Source: Euglena gracilis
Lineage: Eukaryota; Euglenida; Euglenophyceae; Euglenales
DNA length: 64,000 nt
NCBI GenBank assembly: GCA_039621445.1
Contig: CP154956.1
Span: 310,001-374,000, forward strand
Reading direction: 5' to 3'
This document shows positions 41,201 through 49,506 of this stretch, piece by piece (the first letter of the stretch is position 1; each line of letters begins with the position of its first letter). Under the pieces are notes generated by a model. It ran no database searches. It saw nothing but the letters and a program-made list of their open reading frames with translations, and was not told where the DNA came from. The position numbers and the translations under genes were made by a program.

Positions 41201-44200
41201 GGCAAGGCAGTCTTCGCCAAGGGGAAGCCCTCAGCCACCGGACCCAGCAGCTTGACAGCTGGAGAGGGAAGACAGCTGACGGGGAGATAGCGATGCTGGG
41301 TGGTCATGAATGATCAGCAGTGAAAAGGACGATGCCGTTCAGGTGTTAGACGGGTCGTGTTCCGAATTCTAGTTTCTTGAACGTGTGTGCCTCCGTTGCT
41401 GGCTTTAAGATGATCTGTGTGTGTGTGTGTATGTTAAGAAAGATACATGCAGTGGGCGAGATTCAGAAAACAGTGTGCAAACCTCCGCTCCACCGAATGC
41501 TTGCTTTCGCACACCTGAGCCCTTCATCTCGATGAGCTGACCCTTGGCGGGGCTCTTGACCACCTTACCCGCCACCTCCACACAAGCGCCGTAGCCTGCC
41601 CCTTGCTGGCGGAACGTCTCGAGGTCCTGGCAATACTGGGGCTCCAGCACAATCTGCAGTCGCATAGAATAGAATTCATTGAAATCTAAAACATACATAA
41701 TATGAACCCAAAAAAAAATACGCCATATAACATAAAAATCAAAATACATCGTGCACCGGCAGGAAAAACCAAAAATACCATGTGTGTTCACATTATAATG
41801 TGTGTGTGGGTGTATATACTTCATTTTTTGAATTTTAACATGTAGAAAACACCAAAACATCCAAAAATGTGTAAAAAAAAAACTGAATATGAGGAAAACA
41901 GAAAACTGAGGGGAAAACTATTTTTTGTGCTTTCCGGCGCGCAGCACTACAAAAATATTTTGCCACTTTTAGAACCTACCAAGGAGGGGGGGCAGGCTGG
42001 TCTTTTTTTTTACTGATCCCGGGGGGGGCAGGGGGGGTCCGGAGTGCCTAAACCCCCCCAAAAATAAGACCCCCCATAAAATGGACCCCCCCCCCAAAAA
42101 AATAAGACCCCCCCTGGCCGGTCCGAGCAAAAATCCATGAAATGGACCCCCCCCAGCCGGCACGAAGCGCCGGATTGTTGAAAAATGGGCCAGTTGGGGG
42201 GGGGTAAATCTGCCAATTTGGGACAATTTGCACACCATTCAGCATATTTTCCCTATTTGTCTGGAGCGAAAAATGGTATTTTGGGGGCATTTTGGGACAT
42301 TTTGGGGGGTCGAAAATTTTTCCAGCAAAAATCCACAAAATGGACCCCCCCCCATGAATAAGACCCCCCCTCGGGCTCTCCAGCAACCGACCCATGAAAT
42401 GGACCCGGGGTCTTATTTGGGGGGTTATGAGTGCCTGCCCAGGCAAGCACTACCCCCCCGGGGGGTCGGATCGCACATTCCTTTGGCACATTCGGCACAT
42501 TCCTTTATGGGGCACACGGCCAACAGTGCCCCAGCACAGACCCTGGCGGCGAAGGTGCCAGGGAGCCAAAAATGGTCGGTTGCTCTACCGGGGGGGGGGG
42601 GGAAATTGAAGCTAGATAAAATTAGACCCGACAAAATTGGAAGCCGAAAAAATTGGTGCCAAACCTGAAAACAGCCCGGAAAAAATTGGCAGGTTTTGTA
42701 TGCAAGATGACTGGAAAAAGGGTGATTTTCAAAATTTTGAGGCAGGATTTTCAAAAAAGGCCCGGAAAAATTTGGCAGGATTTCTGTACGCCAATTTTTT
42801 CCCAATCAATTTTTTCGGCATCCAATTTTTTCCCCCCCGGTACCCCTGGGGGGGGGGGGGGGGGCGGGTCGGATCAGGAGTGCCTTGGAGTGCCTGCCCA
42901 GACAGGCACCCCCCCGGGGTGGGGTCGGCACCAAGCACCTCTGGTCAGCCATGCCCTTGGGCCCAGCATCGCCCAGCATCGCTTTTGGAGCCCTTGAAGG
43001 TGTACCTATAATGCCTGCTGCTTTTGCCGCTCTTGCCAGGGGTTTTTTTTAAGACCGGGGGGGGGGGGGGGGGGGGTCCTCCCCACCCACCCCCTCGGGG
43101 GGGGGGGGGGGGGGGGGGGGAGGGGGTCCCGGGGGACCCACAAAAAATGGCCGAAAAATCGCGAAAAGTGCTAAAAATAGCATTTTTTCGGCGCCTGCGG
43201 CGCCGAAAAGTATATCCCACCCCCCTCCGGGGGGGATCCCCCGGGGGGGGGAGGGGGTCCGGCGGACCCACCCACCCTACCCCCCCTCCCCCCCCCGGGG
43301 GTCCAAACTTAAAAATTTTTTTTTGAAAAAATAAAATAGAAAAAAATTTTTGGTTACTTTTAGCCAGCTTTGGTTGCTTTTTGACCACTTTGACCACTTT
43401 TGACTGCTTTTTGCCCACATTGACCACTTTTGACTGCTTTTTGACTCACTTTTGGTCATTGTTGCTGCTTTTTGATCACTTTCACTTTTTTTTGCCCACT
43501 TTTGCTGCTTTTTGACCACTTTTGCCCACTTTTGCCCACTTTTGCCCACTTTTGCTGCTTTCTGACCACTTTTACCCCACTTTTGCCTGCTTTTTGACCA
43601 CTTTTTGACCACTTTTTGCTGCTTTTGCCGGAGGATGTGGTGCAGGCCTGTGAGATGGCAACATCGAGTGCAAGTTGCAAGCCTCTTGCCGGTCAGACAA
43701 ACAAAGTCCAAAACTGTTGTTGTGCTGGAGGGTGGAGGGTGGCACCCCATCTTGTCCATCTGCATCTTGTCCAGCATCTGCATCTTGTCTAGCATCTGCA
43801 TCTTGTCCAGCATCTGCATCTTGTCCAGCATCTGCTTCTTGTCCAGCAACTGCATCTTGTCCACCATCTGCATGTTGTCCAGTGTCTGCATCCAGTTCAT
43901 CTTGTCCAGCATCAGCATCTTGTCCAGTATCTGCATCTTGTCCAGCATCAGCATCTTGTCCAGCATCTGCATCTTGTCCATTATCTGTCTAGTATTCATC
44001 CGTTGGCTCCTGACCAAGCCAAAATAACCACAAAAGCCCGAAAAATGGCCACAAAAAGCCCAAAATTGACCACAAAAAGCCCCCAAAAAGCAACCAAAAT
44101 AACCAAAATTGCCCAAAAACGCCAACAATGTCCACAAAAAGATTGTGAAAAATGACCCAAAATCACCAAAAAGGCGCAAAATAGCCAAAAATGCCATAAA

Positions 44201-44888
44201 ACCTGCTCAAAAAGGCCCCAATTAGCCCAATATTTGCCAAATCAGTGATTAATAGCCCCCAAATTTGCAAAAATTGACCCATTATGGCCAAAATGGTGTA
44301 AAACTGGAGCTTTGTGGGAAAATTATCCCAAAAATAGTTCAATTCTCAAAAATATACAAAAAAAAAATGCCAGCATCGCCCAGCATCGCCCAGCATCGCC
44401 CTGCATCGCCCAGCATCGCCCAGCATCATCAGAGGTGCTTGGTCGGCACCCGACTACAATACAACCTGGAGAGGGGTCCGGTTTCCTTCCCAATATCTAG
44501 CCACCCTCCACCACCCCGGGGCACCCCCCCCTCCCCCCGACTACCTACCTCAATGTTGACAACTTCCCACACATCCTGGACGCCCTGGTGACAACAGAAA
44601 AAATGTCTGGCTAAGCTGCACAAACCTGAAGAGAGCCAGGCCCTGACCCGTCGTTCAGCTCGACAAAAATCATTGCCCTCTGATCGCGGGTGGTTAGCCA
44701 CATGCCAGCGCCAATAATGGCCATACATTGCCCCCCCCCCCAAACGAACAACAGACAAGAACACGTGATGCAAAAATTATGGATGCAAAAGTTGGACCAC
44801 TGACAAGAACATCCTGGCGTGGATGGAAAAGGCTCCAAAGGGGCTTATTGCCAGGCAAAGGCAAACGTGCGCGCAGCACATCATGCAC

Positions 44889-44951
<63 letters not shown>

Positions 44952-45526
44952 CACACGTGCACGCAGATTATGCATGTACATGAACACAAACCGCATGCGC
45001 GCGAAAGCACGCATACACACCCGTGCGCGCACACACACAATGCCAAACCATCGTACGTGGGCACCTTCAAAATGGCCTTTGACCTTTTGCATGTACCCAA
45101 ATACATAGGGTATGCAATGGCATGGTCCGAATCCAACCAGCAACCACAATATCTTGGCAGCAGTGTGGGGCGTACACCAAACGAGCAATAAAACTGGTGG
45201 TAGATCAATTGTTTGGGCTCCTGACAAAATTATTGTGGCCGATCAACCTTCGAACGATTAGATGCCCTGTACAACAATGAGGGTTGGCGTCCCTTGCCCT
45301 GGGAGGGACAGACAAAATGAATGCATTGGCCCCCGATGTGATACACCTTACATGAAACAGCGGCCAGAGGCAGGTAAAAACTGAAGGGCGAACCAACCAA
45401 CGGGGCCAAGTCCCAATCTGTGCGGGTTTCGTCAGGGAAACGCCCGGCGGACGCCTCGTCCAGCAAATCTTGGATCCGTGCAAACTTCTGCTTGTACAGG
45501 AAAGCATTCAAAGCTGCGCTTGCTGC
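28290..45526 (-). CDS. NARS: Asparaginyl-tRNA synthetase, split gene (13 exons assigned from the OB fold to the stop, plus N-terminal exons)
   Basis: AsnRS joins Asn to tRNA-Asn. Thirteen exons from 44730 to 28290 add up to 1449 bases, open throughout: 482 residues plus stop, close to the ~466 of the bacterial enzyme. In order: OB-fold anticodon-binding part ([23 protein letters not shown]), hinge ([15 protein letters not shown]), class II motif 1 region ([18 protein letters not shown]), VSGQLNVE, motif 2 ([20 protein letters not shown]), the SEHERYL and [12 protein letters not shown] blocks, and motif 3 (GFGLGFER). The sequence is of the bacterial/organellar AsnRS type. Eight introns are GT-AG; five are not (see findings). 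Two or three more exons upstream may supply an N-terminal extension. Exons with 0.1-3 kb introns full of hairpin repeats dominate the region. The first exon and any spliced-leader site were not located with confidence. Confidence 0.93.
28407..28983 (-). other. Nonconventional intron, 577 nt, 9-bp direct repeat and terminal inverted repeat
   Basis: CTGCTGCTG flanks both sides (28984-28995 region and 28407-28415). The 5' end AGGGGGCATTT and 3' end AAAAATGCCCCTCT are complementary. No GT-AG. Confidence 0.85.
28880..28980. repeat. C/G-run repeat inside the last AsnRS intron
   Basis: G tracts of 10-11 at 28870 and 28953, typical of the intron filler in this locus. Confidence 0.4.
28984..29147 (-). 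CDS. NARS: AsnRS exon: class II motif 3
   Basis: Acceptor [30 protein letters not shown] then GFERLLLL. The motif 3 Arg (GFER) binds ATP. The 3' border is a CTG repeat shared with the last exon. Confidence 0.97.
29190..29222 (+). repeat. CA dinucleotide repeat
   Basis: About 16 CA units, inside the intron upstream of the motif 3 exon. Confidence 0.95.
29478..29640 (+). repeat. Interspersed hairpin repeat, family 2
   Basis: TTTAAGACCGCCGGGG, GGTCCCCCCACCCAAC and TTTTCGGCGCTTTGCGCAGAAA in this order; related copies at 40600-40760, 43040-43315 and 48225-48415. Confidence 0.6.
29767..29851 (-). CDS. NARS: AsnRS exon: [12 protein letters not shown]
   Basis: Acceptor CCTCTCACAG, donor [30 protein letters not shown] then PTIGEIIG. 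Confidence 0.96.
30040..30335 (-). repeat. Interspersed hairpin repeat, family 1
   Basis: Minus orientation: GGTGCTGGCTGGACCCCC, then CTGGACCCGGCTGGAACC, AAATCCAGCTGGGTTGGACT, CCAAAATTTTGAGGTG. Confidence 0.75.
30806..30904 (-). CDS. NARS: AsnRS exon: [13 protein letters not shown]
   Basis: 33 codons, [20 protein letters not shown] then [13 protein letters not shown]; donor AAG-GTGTGC. The 5' border has ATC, not AG. Confidence 0.96.
30905..32015 (-). other. Probably nonconventional intron, 1.11 kb
   Basis: Starts GTTGTTGATGCTGTGG and ends CCGGCACCATC: a GT but no AG. GATGCTGTGG and CCGGCACCATC pair at about eight of ten positions. TCG is shared at both borders. It contains a family-1 repeat and two 40-bp inverted TTGACACGGGGGGTGTGTCAA words (31070-31180). 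Confidence 0.65.
31185..31480 (+). repeat. Interspersed hairpin repeat, family 1
   Basis: GGAAAAAGGTGCTGGCTGGA, CCGGCCAGCTGCCGGGCTGG, AAACCCAGCTGAGTT. Confidence 0.7.
32016..32112 (-). CDS. NARS: AsnRS exon: [10 protein letters not shown]
   Basis: Acceptor [33 protein letters not shown] then [12 protein letters not shown]. Confidence 0.95.
33185..33480 (+). repeat. Interspersed hairpin repeat, family 1
   Basis: GGTCCTGGCTGGACCTCC, ACCAGCTACCAGGCTGGACC, AAATCCAGCTGCGTTGGAAT, AAAATCTTTGAGGTG. A second pair of arms follows at 33485-33545. Confidence 0.7.
34460..34545 (-). CDS. NARS: AsnRS exon: insertion region
   Basis: [20 protein letters not shown] then KNTGSLIDR, taking the place of the FF-x-x-VDK segment but longer and more charged than in the bacterial enzyme. 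Donor ACAG-GTACCC. Confidence 0.85.
34546..36134 (-). other. Nonconventional intron, ~1.59 kb, long terminal inverted repeat
   Basis: 5' end TGGGGGGGCCAAACCCCCC (36129-36111); 3' end GGTGGTTTGGCCCGCCCATGG (34569-34549) is its near-perfect complement. No GT-AG fits the protein join. Confidence 0.85.
36135..36198 (-). CDS. NARS: AsnRS exon: LAEDFLKY helix
   Basis: Acceptor CCTTGCGCAG; 21 codons [20 protein letters not shown] plus L. The 3' border lacks GT; the intron end is complementary to the far intron end. Confidence 0.92.
36355..36590 (+). repeat. 43-bp tandem repeat array (left)
   Basis: About five units of the word GGATCAAAATCCTCCTCGAA plus TGTCGTTCGAGGTCGTTCGAGGA minor variants (43 bases); each unit holds a near-perfect palindrome. 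Confidence 0.9.
36600..37770 (+). repeat. Three tandem ~0.41-0.43-kb units, each with a ~170-bp foldback
   Basis: Unit starts near 36587, 36990 and (partial) 37470. In each, CCAAAGAGTCGCCCAACTAG is followed ~90 bases later by its complement CTAGTTGGGCGACTCTTTGG, with the outer arms CCCCCTACAGGG and CCCTGTAGAGGG, and a CGGCGCCTTCGGCGC centre. Each unit also has TTAACCCTAACCCTATTCC. Confidence 0.9.
37875..38282 (+). repeat. 43-bp tandem repeat array (right)
   Basis: Nine to ten units of the same 43-bp word as 36355-36590, ending in a 38282-38365 foldback (CGTTCGAGGAGGTTCGAGC). Confidence 0.9.
39221..39360 (-). CDS. NARS: AsnRS exon: class II motif 2
   Basis: [39 protein letters not shown]; donor GGA-GTATGC. 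Motif 2 Arg (FRAE) and the RHLAEFWM box bind ATP and the amino acid in this family. Confidence 0.97.
39361..39587 (-). other. Nonconventional intron, 227 nt
   Basis: Begins CCCAGTGGCC and ends CCAATGGCAGTG; the CCAGTGG / CCAATGG ends can pair at six of seven positions. The middle is an ATATAC-rich stretch (39465-39530). Confidence 0.7.
39588..39719 (-). CDS. NARS: AsnRS exon: GAGE to VSGQLNVE
   Basis: Acceptor GGGGCCAG; 44 codons with [11 protein letters not shown] and [17 protein letters not shown]. The 3' border has no GT. Confidence 0.96.
40925..41062 (-). CDS. NARS: AsnRS exon: class II motif 1 region
   Basis: 46 codons: [46 protein letters not shown]. Donor GAG-GTATGT. The 5' border lacks AG. 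Confidence 0.96.
41063..41175 (-). other. Nonconventional intron, 113 nt
   Basis: No GT-AG. Flanked by the direct repeat CCCCCA (41179-41174 and 41066-41061), so the exact cut is ambiguous. Intron ends carry partly complementary CAGCCAGCA and GGCTGGTGCTG. Only this join gives [11 protein letters not shown]. Confidence 0.85.
41176..41258 (-). CDS. NARS: AsnRS exon: hinge
   Basis: Acceptor CCCTCTCCAG. The phase-1 join makes Ala; [20 protein letters not shown] then EVLRSYP, corresponding to the YPL-KKRHS-E-LR stretch. The 3' border is a CCCCCA repeated at the next exon. Confidence 0.9.
41515..41653 (-). CDS. NARS: AsnRS exon: OB fold second half
   Basis: Acceptor GACTGCAG, donor GGCTCAG-GTGTGC, phase 1 end. 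[20 protein letters not shown], then [20 protein letters not shown], matching the V-GKVV-SPAKGQ strand of AsnRS. Confidence 0.92.
42000..42450. repeat. AAAATGGACCCCCC / AATAAGACCCCCC alternating repeat
   Basis: The two words alternate at least eight times at irregular spacing, separated by C runs of 7-10, inside the 2.97-kb AsnRS intron. Confidence 0.65.
43040..43315 (+). repeat. Interspersed hairpin repeat, family 2, extreme G/C runs
   Basis: G runs up to ~22; core TTTTTTCGGCGCCTGCGGCG then CCGAAAA. Confidence 0.65.
43350..43630 (+). repeat. TTTTGACCACTTTTG-type tandem repeat
   Basis: Units of ~14-28 bases alternating GACCACTTTT, GCCCACTTTT and GCTGCTTTTT. A complementary A-rich counterpart (CCACAAAAAGCCC) lies at 44030-44130. 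Confidence 0.85.
43750..43995 (+). repeat. 15-bp tandem repeat GCATCTTGTCCAGCATCT
   Basis: About fifteen units, 15 bases each, with occasional substitutions. Open in several frames, which only reflects the repeat. Confidence 0.92.
44366..44430 (+). repeat. 10-bp tandem repeat CAGCATCGCC
   Basis: About six units; two more copies of the word at 42965-42982. Confidence 0.9.
44626..44730 (-). CDS. NARS: AsnRS exon: start of OB fold
   Basis: Reads [16 protein letters not shown] then [17 protein letters not shown], the signature strand and NDGS loop of the AsnRS/AspRS anticodon-binding fold. Donor CTTCAG-GTTTGT. The 5' border is unclear: there is no AG, only a G tract followed by CAATG. Confidence 0.8.
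44887..44955 (+). repeat. CA dinucleotide repeat
   Basis: More than 30 CA units in the intron between the helical and OB-fold exons. Confidence 0.97.
45347..45526 (-). CDS. NARS: AsnRS upstream exon, helical
   Basis: Acceptor TTTGTTTCGTCAG, donor AAG-GTGTAT; 60 codons in phase with the exon above: [40 protein letters not shown]. No family recognised. The reading could run on through GTGTATCACATCGGGGGCCAATG, where CAATG repeats at the start of the next exon. Confidence 0.6.
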
Positions 45527-45777
45527 CTGACGAAACAAAGAGAAATAGAAAACCAGGCTTGCAGTCCTGCTTAAAAAAGCATAATGACGACATGTAATGC
45601 AAAAAATATACATCTTCCAACTTCTTCCTCCCCTAAATGATGGTGCTGGTGGTGGTGAACCTGACACTTTTGTTCAGACACTGCCAACTGCATTTTACAG
45701 ATGCACTTGGACAAAATATTGACCACTTTTTAGCTGAAACACTTTGCAGAATGGTTATGAGGGAACACACAACATAC

Positions 45778-45909
45778 CTCTGACATTTTCAACTTTGCTT
45801 CTGCATCTTTTGCTGCTTGGATTTCTTCTGCTGAAGGTTTCTTGACTTTTTCTGGTGCTTCTTGGGGCTTGGCCTTGGGCTTCTTTTTCTTGCCTCCCTG
45901 CAAGTCTTC
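45778..45909 (-). CDS. NARS: AsnRS upstream exon, Lys/Glu-rich
   Basis: Clean acceptor (TTTGATTTCTCAG) and donor (GTATGT). 44 codons, EDLQGGKKKKPKAK then APEKVKKPSAEEIQAAKDAE, a charged helical or coiled-coil extension of the kind many eukaryotic tRNA synthetases carry. Membership rests on phase and distance. Confidence 0.6.
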
Positions 45910-46149
45910 CTGAGAAATCAAATAATTGAATTCCTTTTTTGTACTTGTGGGAGCAGGGAGGATTCATCGCCCAAAAGTGAAGGCTTTTTGTTCCTTTGGA
46001 AACACCTCAGTGCAGAGGGAACCTGGGAAATCATTCTTTATCAACCCTGGGGAAGGGTTTGATATAAAGTCGCGGGGTAGGGGGGTCGGTCCAAGAGGGG
46101 GGACCCCCAAATGGCCCTCAGAAAATTTGGTTGCCTGACTTTTGGTTAC

Positions 46150-46185
46150 CTGAGCCTCCGCGAAGGCTCCCGGGAGGCTGGTGAC
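46150..46185 (-). CDS. Possible 36-base mini-exon upstream of AsnRS
   Basis: Bounded by GGATCCAG and GTAACC, in phase with the next exon; reads VTSLPGAFAEAQ. Short and without homology, so weak. Confidence 0.25.
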
Positions 46186-46424
46186 CTGGATCCAGGCACT
46201 ATTCTTTTAGCGCGCCTTAAAAAACCTTAAAGAAACCTTGAAAATTCTTCCTGAGAAAAATTTTCCTTGCACCAAACAAATGAAATAATGGCATGTCTGA
46301 AACCCCGCATAAAGCCAGTCAATGCAGAAGCGGTTGTGAACAAACAATATGAAAACCGGATTGTTTGCCAAGGTTTCAGTCAATACATACACACACACAC
46401 ACACATGTATATATATATGTATAC

Positions 46425-46465
<41 letters not shown>

Positions 46466-46470
<5 letters not shown>

Positions 46471-46747
46471 GCTCCCCACTATATGGCCCCCAGGGGGGGG
46501 GCATATAGTGGGGAGTGGGGGTCAAAACATTTTTTTTGCTTTAATGATGGACTAGGTTTAGGTGCGCGAGTTAGGCTTAGGGTTAGGCCTAACTTATAGA
46601 CGGGTGTTAGGTGTACAAGTTAGGCCTAACCCTAAGCCTAAGTCGCGCACCTAACCCTATTTCATCATTAACGCAGCAAACACCCCCCCCCTACTCCCCA
46701 TTATATGCCCCCCCCCCCTGGGGGGGCCATGTAGTGGGGAGCTGCCA
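46466..46747. mobile_element. Foldback (MITE-like) element in TA repeats
   Basis: Two ~130-bp arms, near-identical inverted copies: TGGCAGCTCCCCACTATATGG at the left and its complement ending CTGCCA at the right; the inner arms carry TTAGGCTTAGGGTTAGGCCT. Only ~25 bases separate them. Each arm itself begins with a smaller C/G hairpin. TA repeats lie on both sides, so a TA target duplication cannot be separated from the background. No coding capacity. Confidence 0.8.
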
Positions 46748-46749
46748 AA

Positions 46750-46752
46750 TAC

Positions 46753-46844
<92 letters not shown>

Positions 46845-46845
46845 G

Positions 46846-46900
<55 letters not shown>

Positions 46901-47293
46901 ATGTATGTATGTATGTATGTATGTATGTATGTATGTATGTATGTATGTATGTATGTATGTATGTATGTATGTATGTATGTATGTGTGTATGTGTGTGTAT
47001 GTGTATGTATGTATGTATGTATGTATGTATGTATGTATGTATGTATGTATGTATGTATGTATGTATGTATGTATGTATGTATGTATGTATGTATGTATGT
47101 ATGTATGTATGTATGTATGTATGTATGTATGTATGTATGTATGTATGTATGTATGTATGTATGTATGTATGTATGTATGTATGTATGTATGTATGTATGT
47201 ATGTATGTATGTATGTATGTATGTATGTATGTATGTATGTATGTATGTATGTATGTATGTATGTATGTATGTATGTATGTATGTATGTATGTA

Positions 47294-47337
<44 letters not shown>
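46750..47337 (+). repeat. TA, TG and TATG microsatellites
   Basis: TA tracts at 46753-46850 and 47308-47335, TG at 46853-46884, and ~100 units of the tetranucleotide TATG from 46884 to ~47295, interrupted once (46981-47005). The long frames over it are artefacts of the repeat. Confidence 0.97.
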
Positions 47338-47339
<2 letters not shown>

Positions 47340-49180
47340 TTTTTGAAGCGGAATGCGATATTTACCGCTTCCTATTTTTGTGTTTCTCTTTTTCCCCCTT
47401 TTGCAGGGGGAAACGTGTTCGTTCCTATAATTTTTAAAAAAAACAGGTCGTTTTGGGTCTGTATTGGCCATAAGAGGTTTTCGTTACTGCAAGCCAAACG
47501 TCCATCAGAATTGGTCGAAATCGGGACCTCTTCCAAAAACTTCAAAAAAAAACAGCCCTTTTTTGGAAGCGGTTTTGTGCTTCCTCCTCCGTTTTCAAAG
47601 GGGCAGAAATTTTGGGCAATTTACGCCGCCTAAGTCATGGACTGCCCTGATCGGGAGTCTGAAGCCATCGGGCCATCTTCGGAGTCTGACATTTTAGCTG
47701 AGAAAAAAAATGCCTTAAAAAACTTAAAAAAATTTAAAATCCTCAAAAAACCTTAAAAAATCTGAAAAAAACCTTAAAAAAACGCCTTAAAAAATGAAAA
47801 AAAGAAACTTCGCCTTAAAAAAAATGCCTGTCTGGATCGCAGAGGCTGGTCACCTGGTGCCTCCGCGGGGATGATACGATCGAAAATACCAACAAGAAGC
47901 ATTTTTTGCCCCCCCCCATTGTTGCTGATGATGAAGATGAAAACAAAAATGCTGAAATGATTAGCAAAAGTTTTGGTTTTAGAATCAGCAGGGAGGAGCA
48001 CGCATTTTTTTGTTCTTTTGGCATTTTTTGCTTTCGTCATCTCTGCGGTGGGGTGAACTCAGACATTTTTTCATTTTTTTCCAGCTTTGTGCCAGACGTG
48101 GCTGTGAACAAAATTGGTTGCCTACGAGGAAATATGCAGAGGCACACCCTTCATCCTTCATCATTACTACCAGTGATGATGAAAACCAAAAATCCCCAAA
48201 AAGGCAAAAATTTTGCCTCCGGGCTTCTTTTTAAGACCCCCGGGGAGGGGGGGGTCCCCCCACCCACCCAGGGGGGCACGCCCCCCCCCCCCCAAAATCG
48301 GGTCCGTTAAAGGCAATTTTCAAAAAAATTTGGCACTTTGCGCCAAAAAGGTATACCCAGCGCCTCCGGCGCGGGACCCACACACCCCCCGGGGGGGTCT
48401 GCTGACTTAAAAAGATGCCTGTTTGCCTCGTGTGCTTTTTGCCAAAATTAAAATCTTTGCCCCAAAAATGACACCATTTTGCCAATTTTGGATGGAAAAT
48501 TTTTCACGGCCCATACCTCTGAATACGTGTCCTGGGGTGTCAGACATGAGTAAATGCCAGGTGACACGCAGGGTAAACGTGGGCAACAGCATTTACCTGT
48601 GGCAGCCTTGCCTTGCAGAAACAAAGGATTTTGTCATTGGGAAACAGGGGGTGGGGGTAGGGGGAGGGGGGCTGCAGGTCTCCAGGCTGCAGGCTGCCTT
48701 TGCCCCCGGGATTACCCAAAAGAATGCCTGTTTGTCTTGTGCCTGCCCTTTTTAGAGTATCTTCTCACCCGTGTCATCATCATCTTTGGCGTTCTTTGGA
48801 GATTTTTTCCTTGGGGTCGAGAATAATATCACAACTTTCCCTGCCATTTCCAAAATATTTCGAGGTGCTGCAAAAAAAAATGCTGGCCCAATTTGCATTT
48901 TTGCCCCCACCCCACCCTGACTGTTGGCTCAGCTGGTGGAGCTGGTGCACCTCAGTTTATCCTCCAGGTCTGATCCCAGCAGGCAGATGATTTTGACCCG
49001 ACAATGGTTTTTCTGGTGGGGGTTGTCCAATTTTATTCTTTTCTTCATGATTACTTGGGTAATTTTTTGAAATTTATTGTTTGTGTTATGGTCACTGACA
49101 TTTTGATTTTCCTCCGGCGTGAGGACAAAAATTTGCCTCACCAGATGAGGACAAAAATGGTGAACTTCCGGCGATCAAGG
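47338..49180. other. No assigned gene
   Basis: 47700-47830 is a CCTTAAAAAA-rich run (also near 46215). 48225-48415 is a family-2 repeat. A minus-strand ATG-bearing mini-exon is conceivable at 48547-48517 (MSDTPGHVFR, donor AGAG-GTATGG), a possible AsnRS start, but unproven. Confidence 0.35.
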
Positions 49181-49429
49181 CATGGTTCGCAAGCCCCTTG
49201 TGCTTCGCCCTCGGTGTCTCCTCCCCCTTGGTTGGCTGTCTCTGCCGTGGTGTGGTTGGTGCTCGCGGGGGGTGCTTCTTACTACCTTTTGTTACCGCAT
49301 TTGGCGGACTCGTATTTCTGCCCTTGCACTTACGACGCAACCTTGTTTTATTTCGAGAAGCATTTTCGTACTCCCTCGAGGAAAACCGACAAGGGAGGAA
49401 GGGACACCGAGGGCGGAGCACAAAGACAT

Positions 49430-49506
49430 TGTGAGGCCATGCCTTGCTCGCCGGCGGTGTTGTGTGATTGTTCGTTGTGCGCTGGGTTAGGAGGTCCCGC
49501 TTAGTG
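49430..49506 (+). repeat. Element D right inverted terminal repeat
   Basis: Exact reverse complement of 53861-53940 over about 78 bases, including GCTCGCCGGCGGTGTTGTG. Confidence 0.95.

Noticed and set aside
42000-44000. CRISPR-like arrays
   Set aside because: Repeats are contiguous or irregular tandem units without regular unique spacers, and the context is eukaryotic intron.
43605-44027. Cys/Ser/Ala-rich ORFs around 43.7-44.0 kb
   Set aside because: Produced by the 15-bp tandem repeat, inside an AsnRS intron.
46611-47633. Long frames of repeating CMYV / HTYI residues on both strands
   Set aside because: They are translations of the TA/TG/TATG microsatellite and have no coding meaning.
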